In this document: in pieces, positions 28,978 through 38,972 of the stretch
Layout of the letters: each line of letters opens with the position of its first letter
How positions within the stretch are numbered: position 1 is the first letter of the stretch
Assembly (NCBI RefSeq): GCF_017301335.1
Contig: NZ_CP071247.1
Location: 2,108,001 to 2,172,000, forward strand
Direction of reading: 5' to 3'
From: Marinobacter salinisoli
Lineage (GTDB): Bacteria; Pseudomonadota; Gammaproteobacteria; Pseudomonadales; Oleiphilaceae
DNA: 64,000 nucleotides
The notes under the pieces: generated by a model
The model's database searches: none
What the model saw: only the letters and a program-made list of their open reading frames with translations
What the model was told of the DNA's origin: nothing
Made by a program: the position numbers and the translations under genes

Positions 28978-29859
28978 GTGGCAATGTTCCGTCGTTTGGT
29001 AGTTTTGTTTCTGATCGTCTTGGCGGTGGCCGGGTGCGACTCGGAAGGTGAGGGGGAGGTGAATCTCGGCGCGCACCAATCCGGGGCGGGACTGGATGTC
29101 GATGCACTAGAACTTTCCATTGATCTCGAGGCGAATCAGATGGACTGGATTGGCGCCCAGATTTTTCAGAACGAATGTGCGGGGCAGTTGAAGTGCCTCG
29201 TGCACTGGAATGAGGGGGAGCGCTTCCCGTCCCTTGGGATCGGGCATTTCATCTGGTATCCGGAAGGCGTGGATGAGCGTTTCGTTGAGAGCTTTCCAGC
29301 ATTGATTCAATACATGAAGCAACGGCAGGCCTCGGTTCCGGACTGGTTACGCCGGCTGGAGGAGTTCGACGCGCCGTGGCCGACCCGGGAAGCGTTTATG
29401 GCCGCGCAGGACTCACCCGAGGTGGCCGAACTGCGGGAGTTCCTGGCCGGCACGCAAGGGCTTCAGGCCGAGTTTATTGTCGCCCGCGCCGATCAGTCAC
29501 TGGCTGCGGTGGTGGCAAGCGCGCCGGAAAGTCAGCGGCGCTCTGTGATGGCGCGTCTGAAGGCCCTCGCTGCGACACCGGGCGGTCTCTACGCCGTAAT
29601 TGACTACGTAAATTTCAAAGGGGAGGGGTTGTCTCCCGACGAGCAATATAAAGGGCAACGCTGGGGACTGCTTCAGGTACTACTGGCAATGGAAGAGCAG
29701 AATCAGAGCCTGCCCGCGTTGGTGCAATTTCGTGACGCTGCCGACCAGGTCCTCACCCGCCGGGCGGAAAATGCGCCCAAGTCCATCGAAAAAGAGCGCT
29801 GGCTAACTGGCTGGCGCAAGCGTCTGATGACCTATCGGGAACCTTCGAAGATGTTCTAG
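28978..29859 (+). CDS. Conserved lipoprotein of unknown function
   Basis: A 293-residue predicted lipoprotein with a signal peptide and lipobox LAVAGC, so the mature protein starts at Cys19. The acidic residues just after the cysteine are followed by a linker. The conserved-looking core has IFQNECAG, HWNEGE, FPSLGIGHFIWYP and, late, KGEGLSPDEQYKGQRWGLLQVL. The glutamate/histidine-rich core recalls a lysozyme-like or peptidase active site, but I cannot name a function. The start is GTG: a perfect AAAGGAGGT lies 7 nt upstream of it; an ATG six bases later is less well placed. It stands alone between genes of other pathways. Confidence 0.7.
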   Translation: MAMFRRLVVLFLIVLAVAGCDSEGEGEVNLGAHQSGAGLDVDALELSIDLEANQMDWIGAQIFQNECAGQLKCLVHWNEGERFPSLGIGHFIWYPEGVDERFVESFPALIQYMKQRQASVPDWLRRLEEFDAPWPTREAFMAAQDSPEVAELREFLAGTQGLQAEFIVARADQSLAAVVASAPESQRRSVMARLKALAATPGGLYAVIDYVNFKGEGLSPDEQYKGQRWGLLQVLLAMEEQNQSLPALVQFRDAADQVLTRRAENAPKSIEKERWLTGWRKRLMTYREPSKMF

Positions 29860-29961
29860 CCAGCTCTGAATTCTAAAAAACTGGTTTTTATTCCCGATTT
29901 TGTTCTACCTTGTAGAAGTGGTCTTTCATTTTGGCTCATAACAAGGCATGGTACCCCGCAC

Positions 29962-29982
29962 AACGCACTGAATGAGTGCGTT
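29962..29982 (+). promoter_or_regulatory. NtrC-type enhancer palindrome
   Basis: A perfect inverted repeat AACGCACT-GAATG-AGTGCGTT about 85 bp upstream of the sigma-54 -24 element. The half-sites CGCACT/AGTGCG at 5-bp spacing match the NtrC pattern TGCACY-N5-RGTGCA with one mismatch in each half. Confidence 0.6.
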
Positions 29983-30064
29983 ATTGTACGGATGTGCCAG
30001 TCTGAGCAATGATTTAGACCGGCACTGATAAGAATAAATCAATATAATCATAAACTTATAGAGT

Positions 30065-30082
30065 TTGGCCCGCTATCTGCTT
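30065..30082 (+). promoter_or_regulatory. Sigma-54 promoter of the aap operon
   Basis: The sequence TTGGCCCGCTATCTGCTT has the invariant GG (30067-30068) and GC (30079-30080) exactly ten bases apart and matches TGGCACG-N4-TTGCW at all but two positions. Transcription should start near 30092, leaving a leader of about 33 nt. Confidence 0.75.
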
Positions 30083-30124
30083 TGGGCGATGGCGCAAAAC
30101 AAACTCAAGTTTGGAGATCCAATA

Positions 30125-31150
30125 ATGAAGAAAACGAAATCGATTGCCCTGGGGATGGCGCTTGCCGCTGGTACGTTTGCAGCGAGCAATGCGATGGCTG
30201 CGACTACCCTTGAGAACGTCAAGGAAAAAGGTCATCTGCAGTGTGGCGTGACCAACGGTCTGCCAGGCTTTTCCCAGCCAGATGAAGATGGTAACTGGAC
30301 GGGCATTGATGTCGATACTTGCCGCGCAATTTCAGCCGCGATATTTGGCGATGCGAAATCCGTAGAATTCACTCCGCTGACTGCCAAAGAGCGTTTCACC
30401 GCGCTGCAGTCTGGCGAAATCGACGTACTGTCCCGGAACACTACCTGGACTTTGACACGTGACGCCTCCCTGGGTCTGAACTTTGCTGGCGTAAACTACT
30501 ACGACGGTCAGGGCTTCATGGTGAACAAGGACATCGGTGTTTCCGATGCAACCGAGCTGGACGGCGCCACTGTATGTATTCAGTCTGGTACCACTACCGA
30601 GCTGAACCTGTCTGACTACTTCCGTGCCAAGGGCATGGAGTTCAAGCCAATCGTATTCGATACCTCTGAGCAGACCGTACAGGGCTTCTCTGCGGGTCGT
30701 TGTGACGTGCTGACCTCCGACCGTTCCCAGTTGGCCGCTCTGCGCTCCAAGCTGGCCGATCCTGCCTCCGCGGTAATCCTGCCGAACACCATCTCCAAAG
30801 AGCCGCTGGGCCCGGTGGTTCGTCAGGGTGACGACCAGTGGTTCAACGTCGTTAAGTGGGTTCTGAACGTGCAGATCAACGCGGAAGAGCTGGGCGTTAC
30901 CAGTGAAAACGTTGACGACATGCTGAAGTCGGATAACCCGAACATCCAGCGTCTGCTGGGTTCAGACGGTAACCTGGGTGAGATGCTGGGGCTGGCACAC
31001 GACTTCGGCTACGAGGTGATCAAGCACGTAGGTAACTACGGTGAAATGTACGACCGCAACGTAGGTCCGGACACCCCGCTGGGTCTTGAGCGTGGCGTTA
31101 ACAACCTGTGGAACAACGGCGGCGTTCTGTACGCTCCCCCCGTTCGCTAA
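30125..31150 (+). CDS. aapJ: General L-amino acid ABC transporter, substrate-binding protein
   Basis: A 341-residue periplasmic binding protein. The signal peptide (about residues 1-24) ends at SNAMA-A. The mature protein begins TTLENVKEKGHLQCGV and has the SBP_bac_3 fold with NTTWTLTRDA and the cluster-typical VRQGDDQWFNVVKW. It binds a broad range of L-amino acids for uptake. An upstream in-frame start at 30065 would overlap the sigma-54 promoter, so 30125 is correct. It is first in the aapJQMP operon, and a hairpin after it should raise its dosage over the membrane subunits. Confidence 0.95.
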   Translation: MKKTKSIALGMALAAGTFAASNAMAATTLENVKEKGHLQCGVTNGLPGFSQPDEDGNWTGIDVDTCRAISAAIFGDAKSVEFTPLTAKERFTALQSGEIDVLSRNTTWTLTRDASLGLNFAGVNYYDGQGFMVNKDIGVSDATELDGATVCIQSGTTTELNLSDYFRAKGMEFKPIVFDTSEQTVQGFSAGRCDVLTSDRSQLAALRSKLADPASAVILPNTISKEPLGPVVRQGDDQWFNVVKWVLNVQINAEELGVTSENVDDMLKSDNPNIQRLLGSDGNLGEMLGLAHDFGYEVIKHVGNYGEMYDRNVGPDTPLGLERGVNNLWNNGGVLYAPPVR

Positions 31151-31166
31151 AACCTGAAAGCACGGT

Positions 31167-31193
31167 AGGGCGCTCCTCATGAGGGGGCGCCCT
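31167..31193 (+). terminator. Intercistronic hairpin between aapJ and aapQ
   Basis: A GC-rich stem AGGGCGC / GCGCCCT extended by imperfect pairs, followed by TTGTTAT. It is probably a partial terminator or 3' stabiliser that makes the binding protein more abundant than the permeases. Confidence 0.6.
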
Positions 31194-31241
31194 TTGTTAT
31201 CTCTGAGTAGTGAGCCGCAGGGACGCTTTCCAGGAACTCCC

Positions 31242-32441
31242 ATGAAGACTGAAACAATTACTCAATCAAATGATTCGAGGCCCGCTGGGCCAAAGCCTTG
31301 GTATGATCCCAGGGTTCGATCCATCTTCTTCCAGATCGTAGCGATTGCCCTGGTATTTTGGGGTGGTTACACGCTGGTTGATAACACGCTTTCCAACATG
31401 GAGAGCCGCGGAATCAGCACCGGTTTTGGATTCCTCGAAGAATCTGCCGGTTTCGGCATTATCATGAGCCTGGTGCCTTATGATGCCACCATGTCCTACG
31501 GCCGTACCTTCTGGGTCGGTCTGACCAACACCCTCCTTGTTTCCGCAATGGGTGTGGTTGCCGCGACTATCCTCGGATTCATCATCGGCGTCGCTCGTTT
31601 GTCCAGCAACTGGCTGGTGGCGAAGATTGCACTGGTGTACGTCGAGGTAATTCGTAACATTCCTCTGCTGCTGCAGATCTTTTTCTGGTATTTCGCTGTC
31701 CTGGCTGCGCTGCCGACTCCCCGGCAGAGCATCGAGGTAGGCGGATCCGCCTTTTTGAATAACCGGGGCCTCTATGTGCCCGATCCGGTTACGCAGGACG
31801 GCTTCGGCCTGGTGTGGGGTGCGATCGCGATCGCAATTGCCTCTGTCATCGGCCTTCGTCTCTGGGCCAAGAAGCGCCAGCTCGCCACAGGCAAGATATT
31901 CCCCACGTTTAAAGTTGGGGTTTCTATCCTGGTGCTGCTGCCCGTGTTGGCCTATTTCGTGGCCGGAAGCCCGCTGGAATGGGACGTGCCGGCTCTGAAA
32001 GGCTTCAACTTCCGTGGTGGTATCACCATCATTCCGGAACTTGCGGCACTTTGGCTTGCGCTGTCTCTGTACACGGCCAGCTTCATCGCTGAAATCGTCC
32101 GTTCAGGGATTTTGTCCGTGAGTAAAGGTCAGACTGAGGCATCCCATGCGCTTGGTTTGCCGAACGGGCTGACCCTGCGTCTGGTGGTCATTCCCCAGGC
32201 CATGCGTGTGATCATTCCGCCGCTGACCAGTCAGTACCTGAACCTGGTCAAGAACTCTTCGCTTGCAACCGCCATCGGTTATCCCGATCTGGTCGCGGTA
32301 TTCATGGGGACAACCCTCAATCAGACGGGTCAGGCCGTTGAGGTCGTTGCCATTACCATGGCGGTTTATCTCACCATCAGTCTGCTGATCTCCCTGTTCA
32401 TGAATATATACAACCGAGCTGTGGCGATTAAGGAGCGATGA
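31242..32441 (+). CDS. aapQ: General L-amino acid ABC transporter, permease AapQ
   Basis: A 399-residue inner-membrane permease of the HisMQ type. Several hydrophobic helices and the cytoplasmic coupling loop (EAS/G pattern in QTEASHALGLPNGLTLRLVVIPQA) are present. The large size, with an extra loop region between helices, is typical of AapQ rather than of short amino-acid permeases. The frame opens at 31179 within the intercistronic hairpin; the ATG at 31242 gives the normal hydrophilic N-terminus. It pairs with AapM. Confidence 0.93.
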   Translation: MKTETITQSNDSRPAGPKPWYDPRVRSIFFQIVAIALVFWGGYTLVDNTLSNMESRGISTGFGFLEESAGFGIIMSLVPYDATMSYGRTFWVGLTNTLLVSAMGVVAATILGFIIGVARLSSNWLVAKIALVYVEVIRNIPLLLQIFFWYFAVLAALPTPRQSIEVGGSAFLNNRGLYVPDPVTQDGFGLVWGAIAIAIASVIGLRLWAKKRQLATGKIFPTFKVGVSILVLLPVLAYFVAGSPLEWDVPALKGFNFRGGITIIPELAALWLALSLYTASFIAEIVRSGILSVSKGQTEASHALGLPNGLTLRLVVIPQAMRVIIPPLTSQYLNLVKNSSLATAIGYPDLVAVFMGTTLNQTGQAVEVVAITMAVYLTISLLISLFMNIYNRAVAIKER

Positions 32442-33526
32442 TGGCTGAGGCAATGATGAAACCACCCAAGAAGACTCTCGGTCCGATCGCCTGGATGCGG
32501 GAGCATCTGTTTTCCTCCTGGTACAACACCCTGTTGACCGCCGTGATTGGCTACGTGCTGTTGACTTCCATGGGGCCGCTGCTGAACTGGCTTTTCTTTG
32601 AGGCCAATTTCACCGGCAGCGGGCCGGACGACTGCACCGGTGCCGGCGCCTGTTGGCTGTTCGTCAGCCAGCGCCTGAACTTCTTTATCTACGGGTTTTA
32701 CCCGGATGAGCTGCAATGGCGTGTGGACGTAATGTTTGCACTGCTGGCCATTGCCTTCGTGCCCCAGTTCATTGAGGGCTTCCCGGGTCGCAAGTGGCTT
32801 GGCATTTTCGGCATGACCGGCTTGCCACTGATTGGCTACTTCCTGATCCCTGGCGGTTCGTTCGGCCTTGAAGAGGTTCCGAGCACCAAGTGGGGTGGGT
32901 TGATGCTGACCCTTATCCTGGCTTACATCGGGATACTGGCGTCACTGCCAATCGGTACCTTGCTGGCGCTGGGGCGCCGGTCAGAAATGCCGATTATTCG
33001 TGGCTTGTGTGTGGTGTTTATCGAAGTCTGGCGGGCGGTTCCGTTGATTACCGTTCTGTTCATGGCTTCGGTGATGCTGCCGTTGTTCCTGCCTGAGGGC
33101 GTAAACTTCGAAAAGCTGTCCCGTGCGCTGATTGGTATCACGCTCTGGCAGTCTGCTTACATGGCGGAAGTGATCCGTGGTGGCCTGCAGGCTATACCTC
33201 GAGGGCAGTACGAGGCGGCTGACGCGCTGGGTCTCGGATACTGGAAGAAGATGGGGCTGGTAATTTTGCCGCAAGCCCTGAAACTGGTTATTCCGGGCAT
33301 CGTGAATACCTTTATTTCTCTGTTCAAGGACACAACACTGGTGTTGATTATCGGCCTGTTCGATGTGCTGGGCACGGTCCAGTCCACGGTCACCGACCCG
33401 GCGTGGCAAAACGTCGCCAGTGAGGGTTATGTCTTCGTGGCTTTCTGTTTCTGGGTCTTCTGCTTCGGCATGTCCCGTTACAGCCAGAATCTTGAACGAA
33501 AACTCGACACCGGTCATAAAACCTGA
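32438..33526 (+). CDS. aapM: General L-amino acid ABC transporter, permease AapM
   Basis: A 362-residue HisMQ-type permease. The coupling loop [25 protein letters not shown] and about eight hydrophobic segments are visible. The N-terminal part includes a periplasmic loop with two cysteines ([10 protein letters not shown]). The ATG overlaps the aapQ stop (ATGA), and an AAGGAG ribosome-binding site lies just upstream. It forms the membrane channel with AapQ. Confidence 0.93.
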   Translation: MMAEAMMKPPKKTLGPIAWMREHLFSSWYNTLLTAVIGYVLLTSMGPLLNWLFFEANFTGSGPDDCTGAGACWLFVSQRLNFFIYGFYPDELQWRVDVMFALLAIAFVPQFIEGFPGRKWLGIFGMTGLPLIGYFLIPGGSFGLEEVPSTKWGGLMLTLILAYIGILASLPIGTLLALGRRSEMPIIRGLCVVFIEVWRAVPLITVLFMASVMLPLFLPEGVNFEKLSRALIGITLWQSAYMAEVIRGGLQAIPRGQYEAADALGLGYWKKMGLVILPQALKLVIPGIVNTFISLFKDTTLVLIIGLFDVLGTVQSTVTDPAWQNVASEGYVFVAFCFWVFCFGMSRYSQNLERKLDTGHKT

Positions 33527-34335
33527 TGGGTAATCCAATGACAGAACAATCCCAAACTCCTGAAGCTCAGGCTTCTTCTCAGGACGACAAAGGTCAGAAT
33601 CCGGCAATCATCCGGGTTGAGGGCATGCACAAGTGGTACGGGGATTTCCACGTACTGAGGGATCTGAATCTCAACGTAAAGCAGGGCGAACGTATCGTTA
33701 TCTGTGGCCCTTCTGGCTCGGGTAAGTCCACCTTCATCCGCTGTATCAACCGGCTGGAAGAACACCAGCAAGGCAAGATCATCGTTGATAATGTCGAACT
33801 GACCGACGACGTTCGTCACATCGACACCGTGCGCCGTGAAGTGGGTATGGTGTTCCAGCACTTTAACCTGTTCCCGCATCTGACTGTGCTGGAGAACTGC
33901 TGTCTGTCACCCATCTGGGTGCGCAAGGTTCCGCGCAAGGAAGCTGAAGCGACAGCAATGGAGTATCTGGAGCGGGTGAAAATTCCGGACCAGGCGCACA
34001 AGTTCCCCGGCCAGCTCTCCGGTGGTCAGCAGCAGCGTGTGGCCATTGCGCGCGCGCTGTGTATGAAACCGAAGATCATGCTGTTTGATGAGCCGACTTC
34101 GGCTCTCGACCCTGAAATGATCAAGGAAGTGCTGGATGTCATGGTCGAACTGGCTGGTAGTGGTATGACCATGCTGTGTGTGACCCACGAAATGGGCTTT
34201 GCCAAGACCGTGGCCGACCGCGTGATCTTTATGGATGCGGGAGAGATTGTGGAAGAGGCTCCACCGCAGGAGTTCTTCAACAATCCGCAGGAACCGCGAA
34301 CCCAGAAGTTCCTGCAGCAAATACTGCAGCACTGA
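33526..34335 (+). CDS. aapP: General L-amino acid ABC transporter, ATPase AapP
   Basis: A 269-residue ABC ATPase. Walker A is GPSGSGKST, the signature is [15 protein letters not shown], Walker B is [12 protein letters not shown], and the H-loop is in CVTHEMGF. It energises the AapJQMP uptake system. The ATG at 33526 overlaps the aapM stop codon; a second ATG at 33538 is an alternative because the first 25 residues are polar and not conserved. A terminator follows directly. Confidence 0.95.
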   Translation: MGNPMTEQSQTPEAQASSQDDKGQNPAIIRVEGMHKWYGDFHVLRDLNLNVKQGERIVICGPSGSGKSTFIRCINRLEEHQQGKIIVDNVELTDDVRHIDTVRREVGMVFQHFNLFPHLTVLENCCLSPIWVRKVPRKEAEATAMEYLERVKIPDQAHKFPGQLSGGQQQRVAIARALCMKPKIMLFDEPTSALDPEMIKEVLDVMVELAGSGMTMLCVTHEMGFAKTVADRVIFMDAGEIVEEAPPQEFFNNPQEPRTQKFLQQILQH

Positions 34336-34338
34336 ATA

Positions 34339-34366
34339 AAAAGGCCGGGCATTTGCCCGGCCTTTT
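34339..34366. terminator. Intrinsic terminator between aapP and lpxH
   Basis: A 12-bp perfect stem AAAAGGCCGGGC / GCCCGGCCTTTT with the loop ATTT. The A and T runs on the two sides allow use from both convergent genes. Confidence 0.88.
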
Positions 34367-34381
34367 GCGTTTCAGGGTGCG

Positions 34382-35110
34382 CTACGGCAATGGGTAGCTG
34401 TCCAGAACCGGCTCTTTGCCGGCCTCAGCAGTGAGCCACCAAGCGTGGCTGTGCCAGTCGCCCAGCACGATCCTTCTGGCGGCCTCGCCATTTGCTTCCA
34501 GGTCATGAATCGCCGGCCGGTGGGTGTGACCGTGGATCAGGCGCTGAACTTTGTGCGCTTCCATCTCCCGAACCACCTCTTCCGGCGTCACGTCCATAAT
34601 GCTTTCCTCTTTGCCCTGATTCTTCGCCATGCTGATTTCGCGGAGCTGCCGGGCCATGGTTTGCCGGTCTTTCAGGGGTCGTTGCAGAATCATTTTCTGA
34701 TACTGCGGGTTGCGCATGTTGGCGCGGAACTTCTGGTACTCGACGTCTGCGGTACACAGGCTGTCACCGTGCATCAGCAGGGTCGGAGTGCCATACAGGT
34801 CAACGACTGTTGGATCATCCAGCAGAGTGGCGCTGGCCCGCTTGCAGAAATCCTCGCCTATCAGAAAGTCCCGGTTGCCATGCATCAGGAAGATCTCGGT
34901 GCCACTCTCGCCAACCTCACGCAGCGCACCGGCCACCAGCTCCTGAAGCGGGGTGCGTTCGTCGTCACCAATCCAGGCCTCGAAGAAATCGCCGAGGATA
35001 AACAGCCGGTCAATGCCGAAGGTTCTGTCTTTGAGGAATGCCAGGAAGGCATCGGTGATGTCCGGGCGGGACTCCTCCAGATGCAGATCAGAGATGAACA
35101 GCGTAGTCAC
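34382..35110 (-). CDS. lpxH: UDP-2,3-diacylglucosamine diphosphatase
   Basis: A 242-residue calcineurin-like phosphoesterase. Metal ligands are visible in [35 protein letters not shown] and HGHTHRP, the LpxH arrangement. It removes UMP from UDP-2,3-diacylglucosamine to give lipid X in lipid A synthesis at the inner membrane. The start is GTG and overlaps the ppiB stop by four bases (GTGA), so ppiB and lpxH form an operon, as in many gammaproteobacteria. Confidence 0.94.
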   Translation of the reverse strand: MTTLFISDLHLEESRPDITDAFLAFLKDRTFGIDRLFILGDFFEAWIGDDERTPLQELVAGALREVGESGTEIFLMHGNRDFLIGEDFCKRASATLLDDPTVVDLYGTPTLLMHGDSLCTADVEYQKFRANMRNPQYQKMILQRPLKDRQTMARQLREISMAKNQGKEESIMDVTPEEVVREMEAHKVQRLIHGHTHRPAIHDLEANGEAARRIVLGDWHSHAWWLTAEAGKEPVLDSYPLP

Positions 35111-35616
35111 GCCGCGCCTCCGTCCTCCAGGACTTCCGCTTTCTCAATCACGACGTCGTCGTGGGGAACGTCCTGATGGCCTGCACGCATGGTGGTTGGT
35201 ACCGCACGAATCTTGTTCACGGTGTCCATGCCGTCGACGACCTTGCCGAACACACAGTAACCCCAGCCTTCCATGTTCTTGGCGGTATGGTCCAGAAAGC
35301 CGTTGTTTTCAACGTTGATGAAGAACTGAGCGGTGGCCGAATGGGGGTCCATAGTGCGGGCCATGGCAATGGTGCCCTGCATGTTGCTCAGGCCGTTATC
35401 GGCTTCGTTCTGAATGGGATCGCGGGTCTTCCGGGGCTGCATGCCCGGCTCAAAGCCGCCACCCTGGACCATGAAGTTACTGATTACACGATGAAAAATA
35501 AGGCCGTCGTAAAAACCGTCGCGGACATACTGTTCGAAATTCTTTGCGGTTTCCGGTGCCTTGTCGTAATTGAGCTCAAGCTTGATGTTACCGAGATTGG
35601 TTTGCAGCAGAATCAT
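35107..35616 (-). CDS. ppiB: Peptidyl-prolyl cis-trans isomerase B (cyclophilin)
   Basis: A 169-residue cytoplasmic cyclophilin. [18 protein letters not shown] and the [13 protein letters not shown] block with the conserved Phe and Gln catalytic residues are present. The frame is open to 35733, but [16 protein letters not shown] is the family start, and the upstream 39 codons overlap the glnS promoter region. No signal peptide is present, so it is the cytosolic PpiB rather than PpiA. Confidence 0.93.
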   Translation of the reverse strand: MILLQTNLGNIKLELNYDKAPETAKNFEQYVRDGFYDGLIFHRVISNFMVQGGGFEPGMQPRKTRDPIQNEADNGLSNMQGTIAMARTMDPHSATAQFFINVENNGFLDHTAKNMEGWGYCVFGKVVDGMDTVNKIRAVPTTMRAGHQDVPHDDVVIEKAEVLEDGGAA

Positions 35617-35709
35617 CAGGAGTACCTGTCCAGAAGGGGGGTGTGAGTTGAGGCGCCTATTGTACTTAAGAGTTTTCGGCGATGCATGAGTCCGGCCGGG
35701 ATTTGTGAG

Positions 35710-35715
35710 TATAAT
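35710..35715 (+). promoter_or_regulatory. Probable glnS -10 element
   Basis: A consensus TATAAT about 38 bp upstream of the glnS start. No good -35 hexamer is visible at 16-18 bp. Confidence 0.4.
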
Positions 35716-35753
35716 AGCCGGTTTCTGATCCACCTTCGTTTAACAGAGACCGT

Positions 35754-37433
35754 ATGAGCGCCGAATCGAAGAAAGCCCATAACTTTATTCAGAGCCTGAT
35801 CGAAGACGCCATCGCCAAGGGCGAGCACACCGGAAAGGTCGTTACCCGTTTTCCACCGGAGCCAAATGGATATCTGCATATTGGTCACGCCAAGTCCATT
35901 TGTCTGAACTTTGGGATTGCGGACACGTTCGACGGCGAATGCAACCTGAGGTTCGACGACACCAACCCCGAGAAAGAGAGCCAGGAATACATTGACTCCA
36001 TCAAGAAGGATGTTGAATGGCTGGGTTACGAGTGGGCCGGTGATATTCGCTTTGCCTCGGATTACTTTGACGTCCTCTACAACTTCGCGGAGGAACTCAT
36101 CGAAAAGGACAAGGCCTACGTTTGCGCCCTGACCGCCGATGAGATGGCTGCGTATCGCGGCTCCCTGAAAGAGCCCGGCCGCAACAGCCCGCACCGGGAT
36201 CGCCCGGTGGAGGAAAGCCTGCAGCTGTTCCGCGACATGCGGGCGGGCAAATACCAGAACGGCGAACTGGTCTTGCGGGCCAAGATCGATATGGCGTCCC
36301 CTAACATCAACCTGCGTGATCCGATCCTGTATCGCATCCGTTACGCGGACCATCACCAGACGGGCGACAAGTGGTGTATCTACCCGATGTACGACTTCAC
36401 CCACCCGATCTCGGATGCCATGGAGGGAATCACCCATTCCCTGTGTACTCTGGAGTTCGAGGACCATCGGCCCTTGTACGATTGGGTTCTGGAAAACGTG
36501 TCCGTGCCGTGCCAGCCGCGTCAGATCGAATTTGCGCGCCTGAACCTGAATTACACCATCACCAGCAAGCGCAAACTCAAGCGGCTGGTGGATGAAGGTC
36601 ATGTGGATGGCTGGAACGATCCCCGGATGCCGACCATTTCCGGAATGCGTCACCGCGGTTACACGCCCGAATCCATCCGCACCTTCTGCGATATGGTGGG
36701 CGTGAACAAGGCCGGCGGTACCGTCGATGTGGGCATGCTGGAGTATGCGATTCGCGAAGACCTCAATGTTCGCGCACCCCGGGCTATGTGCGTGATGCGC
36801 CCATTGAAGGTGACGCTGACCAATTATCCGGCGGACAAGAGCGAAACGCTGGTGCTTCCGGTTCATCCCCAGAACCCGGAAATGGGTGAGCGGGAAGTGA
36901 CCTGGAGCCAGACGCTGTACATCGACCGCGAAGATTTCGTCGAGGAAGCGCCGCGCAAGTGGAAGCGCCTGGCTCCGGATCAGGCGGTGCGTCTGCGCGG
37001 TGGTTACGTGATGACCTGTCGTGAAATCATCCGTGATGAACGTGGCGACATTGTTGAACTCAAGTGCGAATACGATCCCAACACCCTCGGTGTTAATCCG
37101 GAAGGCTACAAGCCCAACGGGGTAATTCACTGGGTATCGGCTACCGACAGTGTCGAGGCAGACATCAATCTGTACGATCGCCTGTTCAACCACGAATCCC
37201 CGGACAGCGACAAAGAGGGTAACTTCGTCGATCACCTGAATCCCGAGTCCCTGGTTGTGCTCAAGGGTGCTCGCGTCGAGAAAGGACTGGCAGAGCCGCG
37301 CACCGACATCCCTTACCAGTTCGAGCGTGAGGGCTATTTCTTTTGCGACCAGGCGCTCACGGCCAGTTCCGGGCACCCGGTGTTTAACCGCACCGTTACT
37401 TTGCGCGATTCCTGGGGTAAGGGGGGCAAGTGA
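35754..37433 (+). CDS. glnS: Glutamine-tRNA ligase
   Basis: A 559-residue class I synthetase (E. coli 554). The HIGH motif is [15 protein letters not shown] and the KMSKS equivalent is ITSKRKL. The DDTNPEKE block and the C-terminal anticodon-binding beta-barrels are present. It charges tRNA-Gln directly, so the organism does not depend only on GatCAB for Gln-tRNA. It overlaps cysS by four bases. Confidence 0.97.
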   Translation: MSAESKKAHNFIQSLIEDAIAKGEHTGKVVTRFPPEPNGYLHIGHAKSICLNFGIADTFDGECNLRFDDTNPEKESQEYIDSIKKDVEWLGYEWAGDIRFASDYFDVLYNFAEELIEKDKAYVCALTADEMAAYRGSLKEPGRNSPHRDRPVEESLQLFRDMRAGKYQNGELVLRAKIDMASPNINLRDPILYRIRYADHHQTGDKWCIYPMYDFTHPISDAMEGITHSLCTLEFEDHRPLYDWVLENVSVPCQPRQIEFARLNLNYTITSKRKLKRLVDEGHVDGWNDPRMPTISGMRHRGYTPESIRTFCDMVGVNKAGGTVDVGMLEYAIREDLNVRAPRAMCVMRPLKVTLTNYPADKSETLVLPVHPQNPEMGEREVTWSQTLYIDREDFVEEAPRKWKRLAPDQAVRLRGGYVMTCREIIRDERGDIVELKCEYDPNTLGVNPEGYKPNGVIHWVSATDSVEADINLYDRLFNHESPDSDKEGNFVDHLNPESLVVLKGARVEKGLAEPRTDIPYQFEREGYFFCDQALTASSGHPVFNRTVTLRDSWGKGGK

Positions 37434-38818
37434 TTCGCATCTACAATACGCTCACGCAGCAGAAGGAAGAGTTCCAGCCCATCGAGCCCGGCAAGGTGCG
37501 CATGTATGTGTGTGGCATGACGGTCTACGACTACTGCCACCTGGGCCACGCCCGGGTGCTGGTGGCGTTCGACGTGATCACCCGTTATCTGCGCCACCGG
37601 GGCTACGATGTGCACTACGTGCGCAATATCACCGATATTGATGACAAGATCCTGCGTCGTGCCGACGAAAATGGCGAGGTTTTTACCGATCTGACTGATC
37701 GGATGATCGCAGCCATGCACGAGGACGAGGCCCGGTTGGGCGTGCTCTCGCCCTCCGAAGAACCGAGGGCGACCGCCTACATTGATGAAATCATCGCCAT
37801 GATCCATAAGCTCGTGGCCAGCGGACACGCCTACGCGGCGGACAACGGTGATGTTTATTTTGCCGTGGATTCGTTTGAGGATTACGGCAAGCTGAGCAAG
37901 AAGAAGCTGGAAGATCTGGTCGCCGGCGCCCGTATTGATGTGCGCGAGACCAAGCGCAGCCCGGCGGATTTTGCGCTCTGGAAGGCGGCCGGGGAAGGCG
38001 AGGTGAGCTGGCCCTCGCCCTGGGGCGAAGGGCGGCCTGGCTGGCACATTGAGTGCTCCGCCATGTCCACCTGCTGCCTGGGGGATACCTTTGATATCCA
38101 CGGTGGTGGTCCGGATCTGCTGTTTCCCCACCACGAAAACGAGATCGCACAGTCAGAATGCGCCACCGGTCATGAGTTTGCCCGGGCCTGGATGCACGCC
38201 GGCGCCATTCGAGTGAATAAAGAAAAAATGTCCAAATCCCTGGGCAATTTCTTCACCATTCGCGAGATCCTGGAGAGTTATCCGGCCGAAGTGGTTCGCT
38301 ATTTCCTGGTGTCCAGTCACTACCGGAGTCAGGTGGACTACTCCGAGGAAAACCTTGCTGAGGCAGGGCGGACGCTGACCAAGCTTTACCTGGCGCTGCG
38401 TGGCGTGATGCCGGCCAAAGAAAACGAGGTCCCGGAAACTGAGCACGACCGCCGCTTCATTGAAATGATGGATGATGACTTCAACACAGCGGGCGCGATT
38501 TCCGTACTCCATGCGGTAGCGAACGATATCAACCAGCACCGTCGTGAAGGGCGGGAGGATGAGGCGAAGGTCAGCGCCGCCGTGCTGGTGCGCCTTGGAG
38601 CGATCCTGGGACTGCTTCAGCAGGATCCCGAAGCGTTTTTTCAGGCCGATACTGGCGGTGAACTCAGTGCTGATGACATTGAACAAATGATTCAGGCGCG
38701 GAATGACGCCCGTAAGGGGAAGAACTTCGCAGAGGCGGACCGCATTCGCGATGAGCTGGCGGACAACGGCATCATTCTGGATGACTCCCGAGAAGGAACC
38801 ACCTGGCGTCGGGGCTAG
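37430..38818 (+). CDS. cysS: Cysteine-tRNA ligase
   Basis: A 462-residue class I synthetase (E. coli 461). The zinc-binding Cys and HIGH-type motif are in [17 protein letters not shown]; later ligands are in ECSAM and the HHENEIAQ block; KMSKS is present as [11 protein letters not shown]. The start is GTG inside the glnS stop (GTGA), with a strong purine-rich ribosome-binding site in the glnS tail, so the two synthetases are translationally coupled. Confidence 0.97.
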   Translation: MIRIYNTLTQQKEEFQPIEPGKVRMYVCGMTVYDYCHLGHARVLVAFDVITRYLRHRGYDVHYVRNITDIDDKILRRADENGEVFTDLTDRMIAAMHEDEARLGVLSPSEEPRATAYIDEIIAMIHKLVASGHAYAADNGDVYFAVDSFEDYGKLSKKKLEDLVAGARIDVRETKRSPADFALWKAAGEGEVSWPSPWGEGRPGWHIECSAMSTCCLGDTFDIHGGGPDLLFPHHENEIAQSECATGHEFARAWMHAGAIRVNKEKMSKSLGNFFTIREILESYPAEVVRYFLVSSHYRSQVDYSEENLAEAGRTLTKLYLALRGVMPAKENEVPETEHDRRFIEMMDDDFNTAGAISVLHAVANDINQHRREGREDEAKVSAAVLVRLGAILGLLQQDPEAFFQADTGGELSADDIEQMIQARNDARKGKNFAEADRIRDELADNGIILDDSREGTTWRRG

Positions 38819-38863
38819 TTGCCCCCGCGCCAGGGCTCGTACAGCTGCATTGAACCTGTGGAC

Positions 38864-38892
38864 ATGACCTGGTAGGCATTTTCCCTTACAAT
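38864..38892 (+). promoter_or_regulatory. Probable glcB promoter
   Basis: ATGACC, a 17-bp spacer and TACAAT give 4/6 and 5/6 matches to sigma-70 boxes, about 80 bp upstream of the glcB ATG. Confidence 0.4.
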
Positions 38893-38972
38893 GCGGCCCT
38901 CAAATTAGAACTGGAAGACCCCCTTGGCAACCAGCGGTGGTCGGAAAACGTAACCCATTGAGGCAGACAACG

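Noticed and set aside
30065..30124. Upstream in-frame extension of aapJ
   Set aside because: It would start inside the sigma-54 -24 element and place codons before a complete signal peptide.
35616..37376. A 586-codon minus-strand frame opposite glnS
   Set aside because: It is antisense to an intact glutaminyl-tRNA synthetase and shows no domain.
38811..38825. GGGGC-TAGTT-GCCCC hairpin at the end of cysS
   Set aside because: It is short and has no T-run, so a terminator call is not supported.
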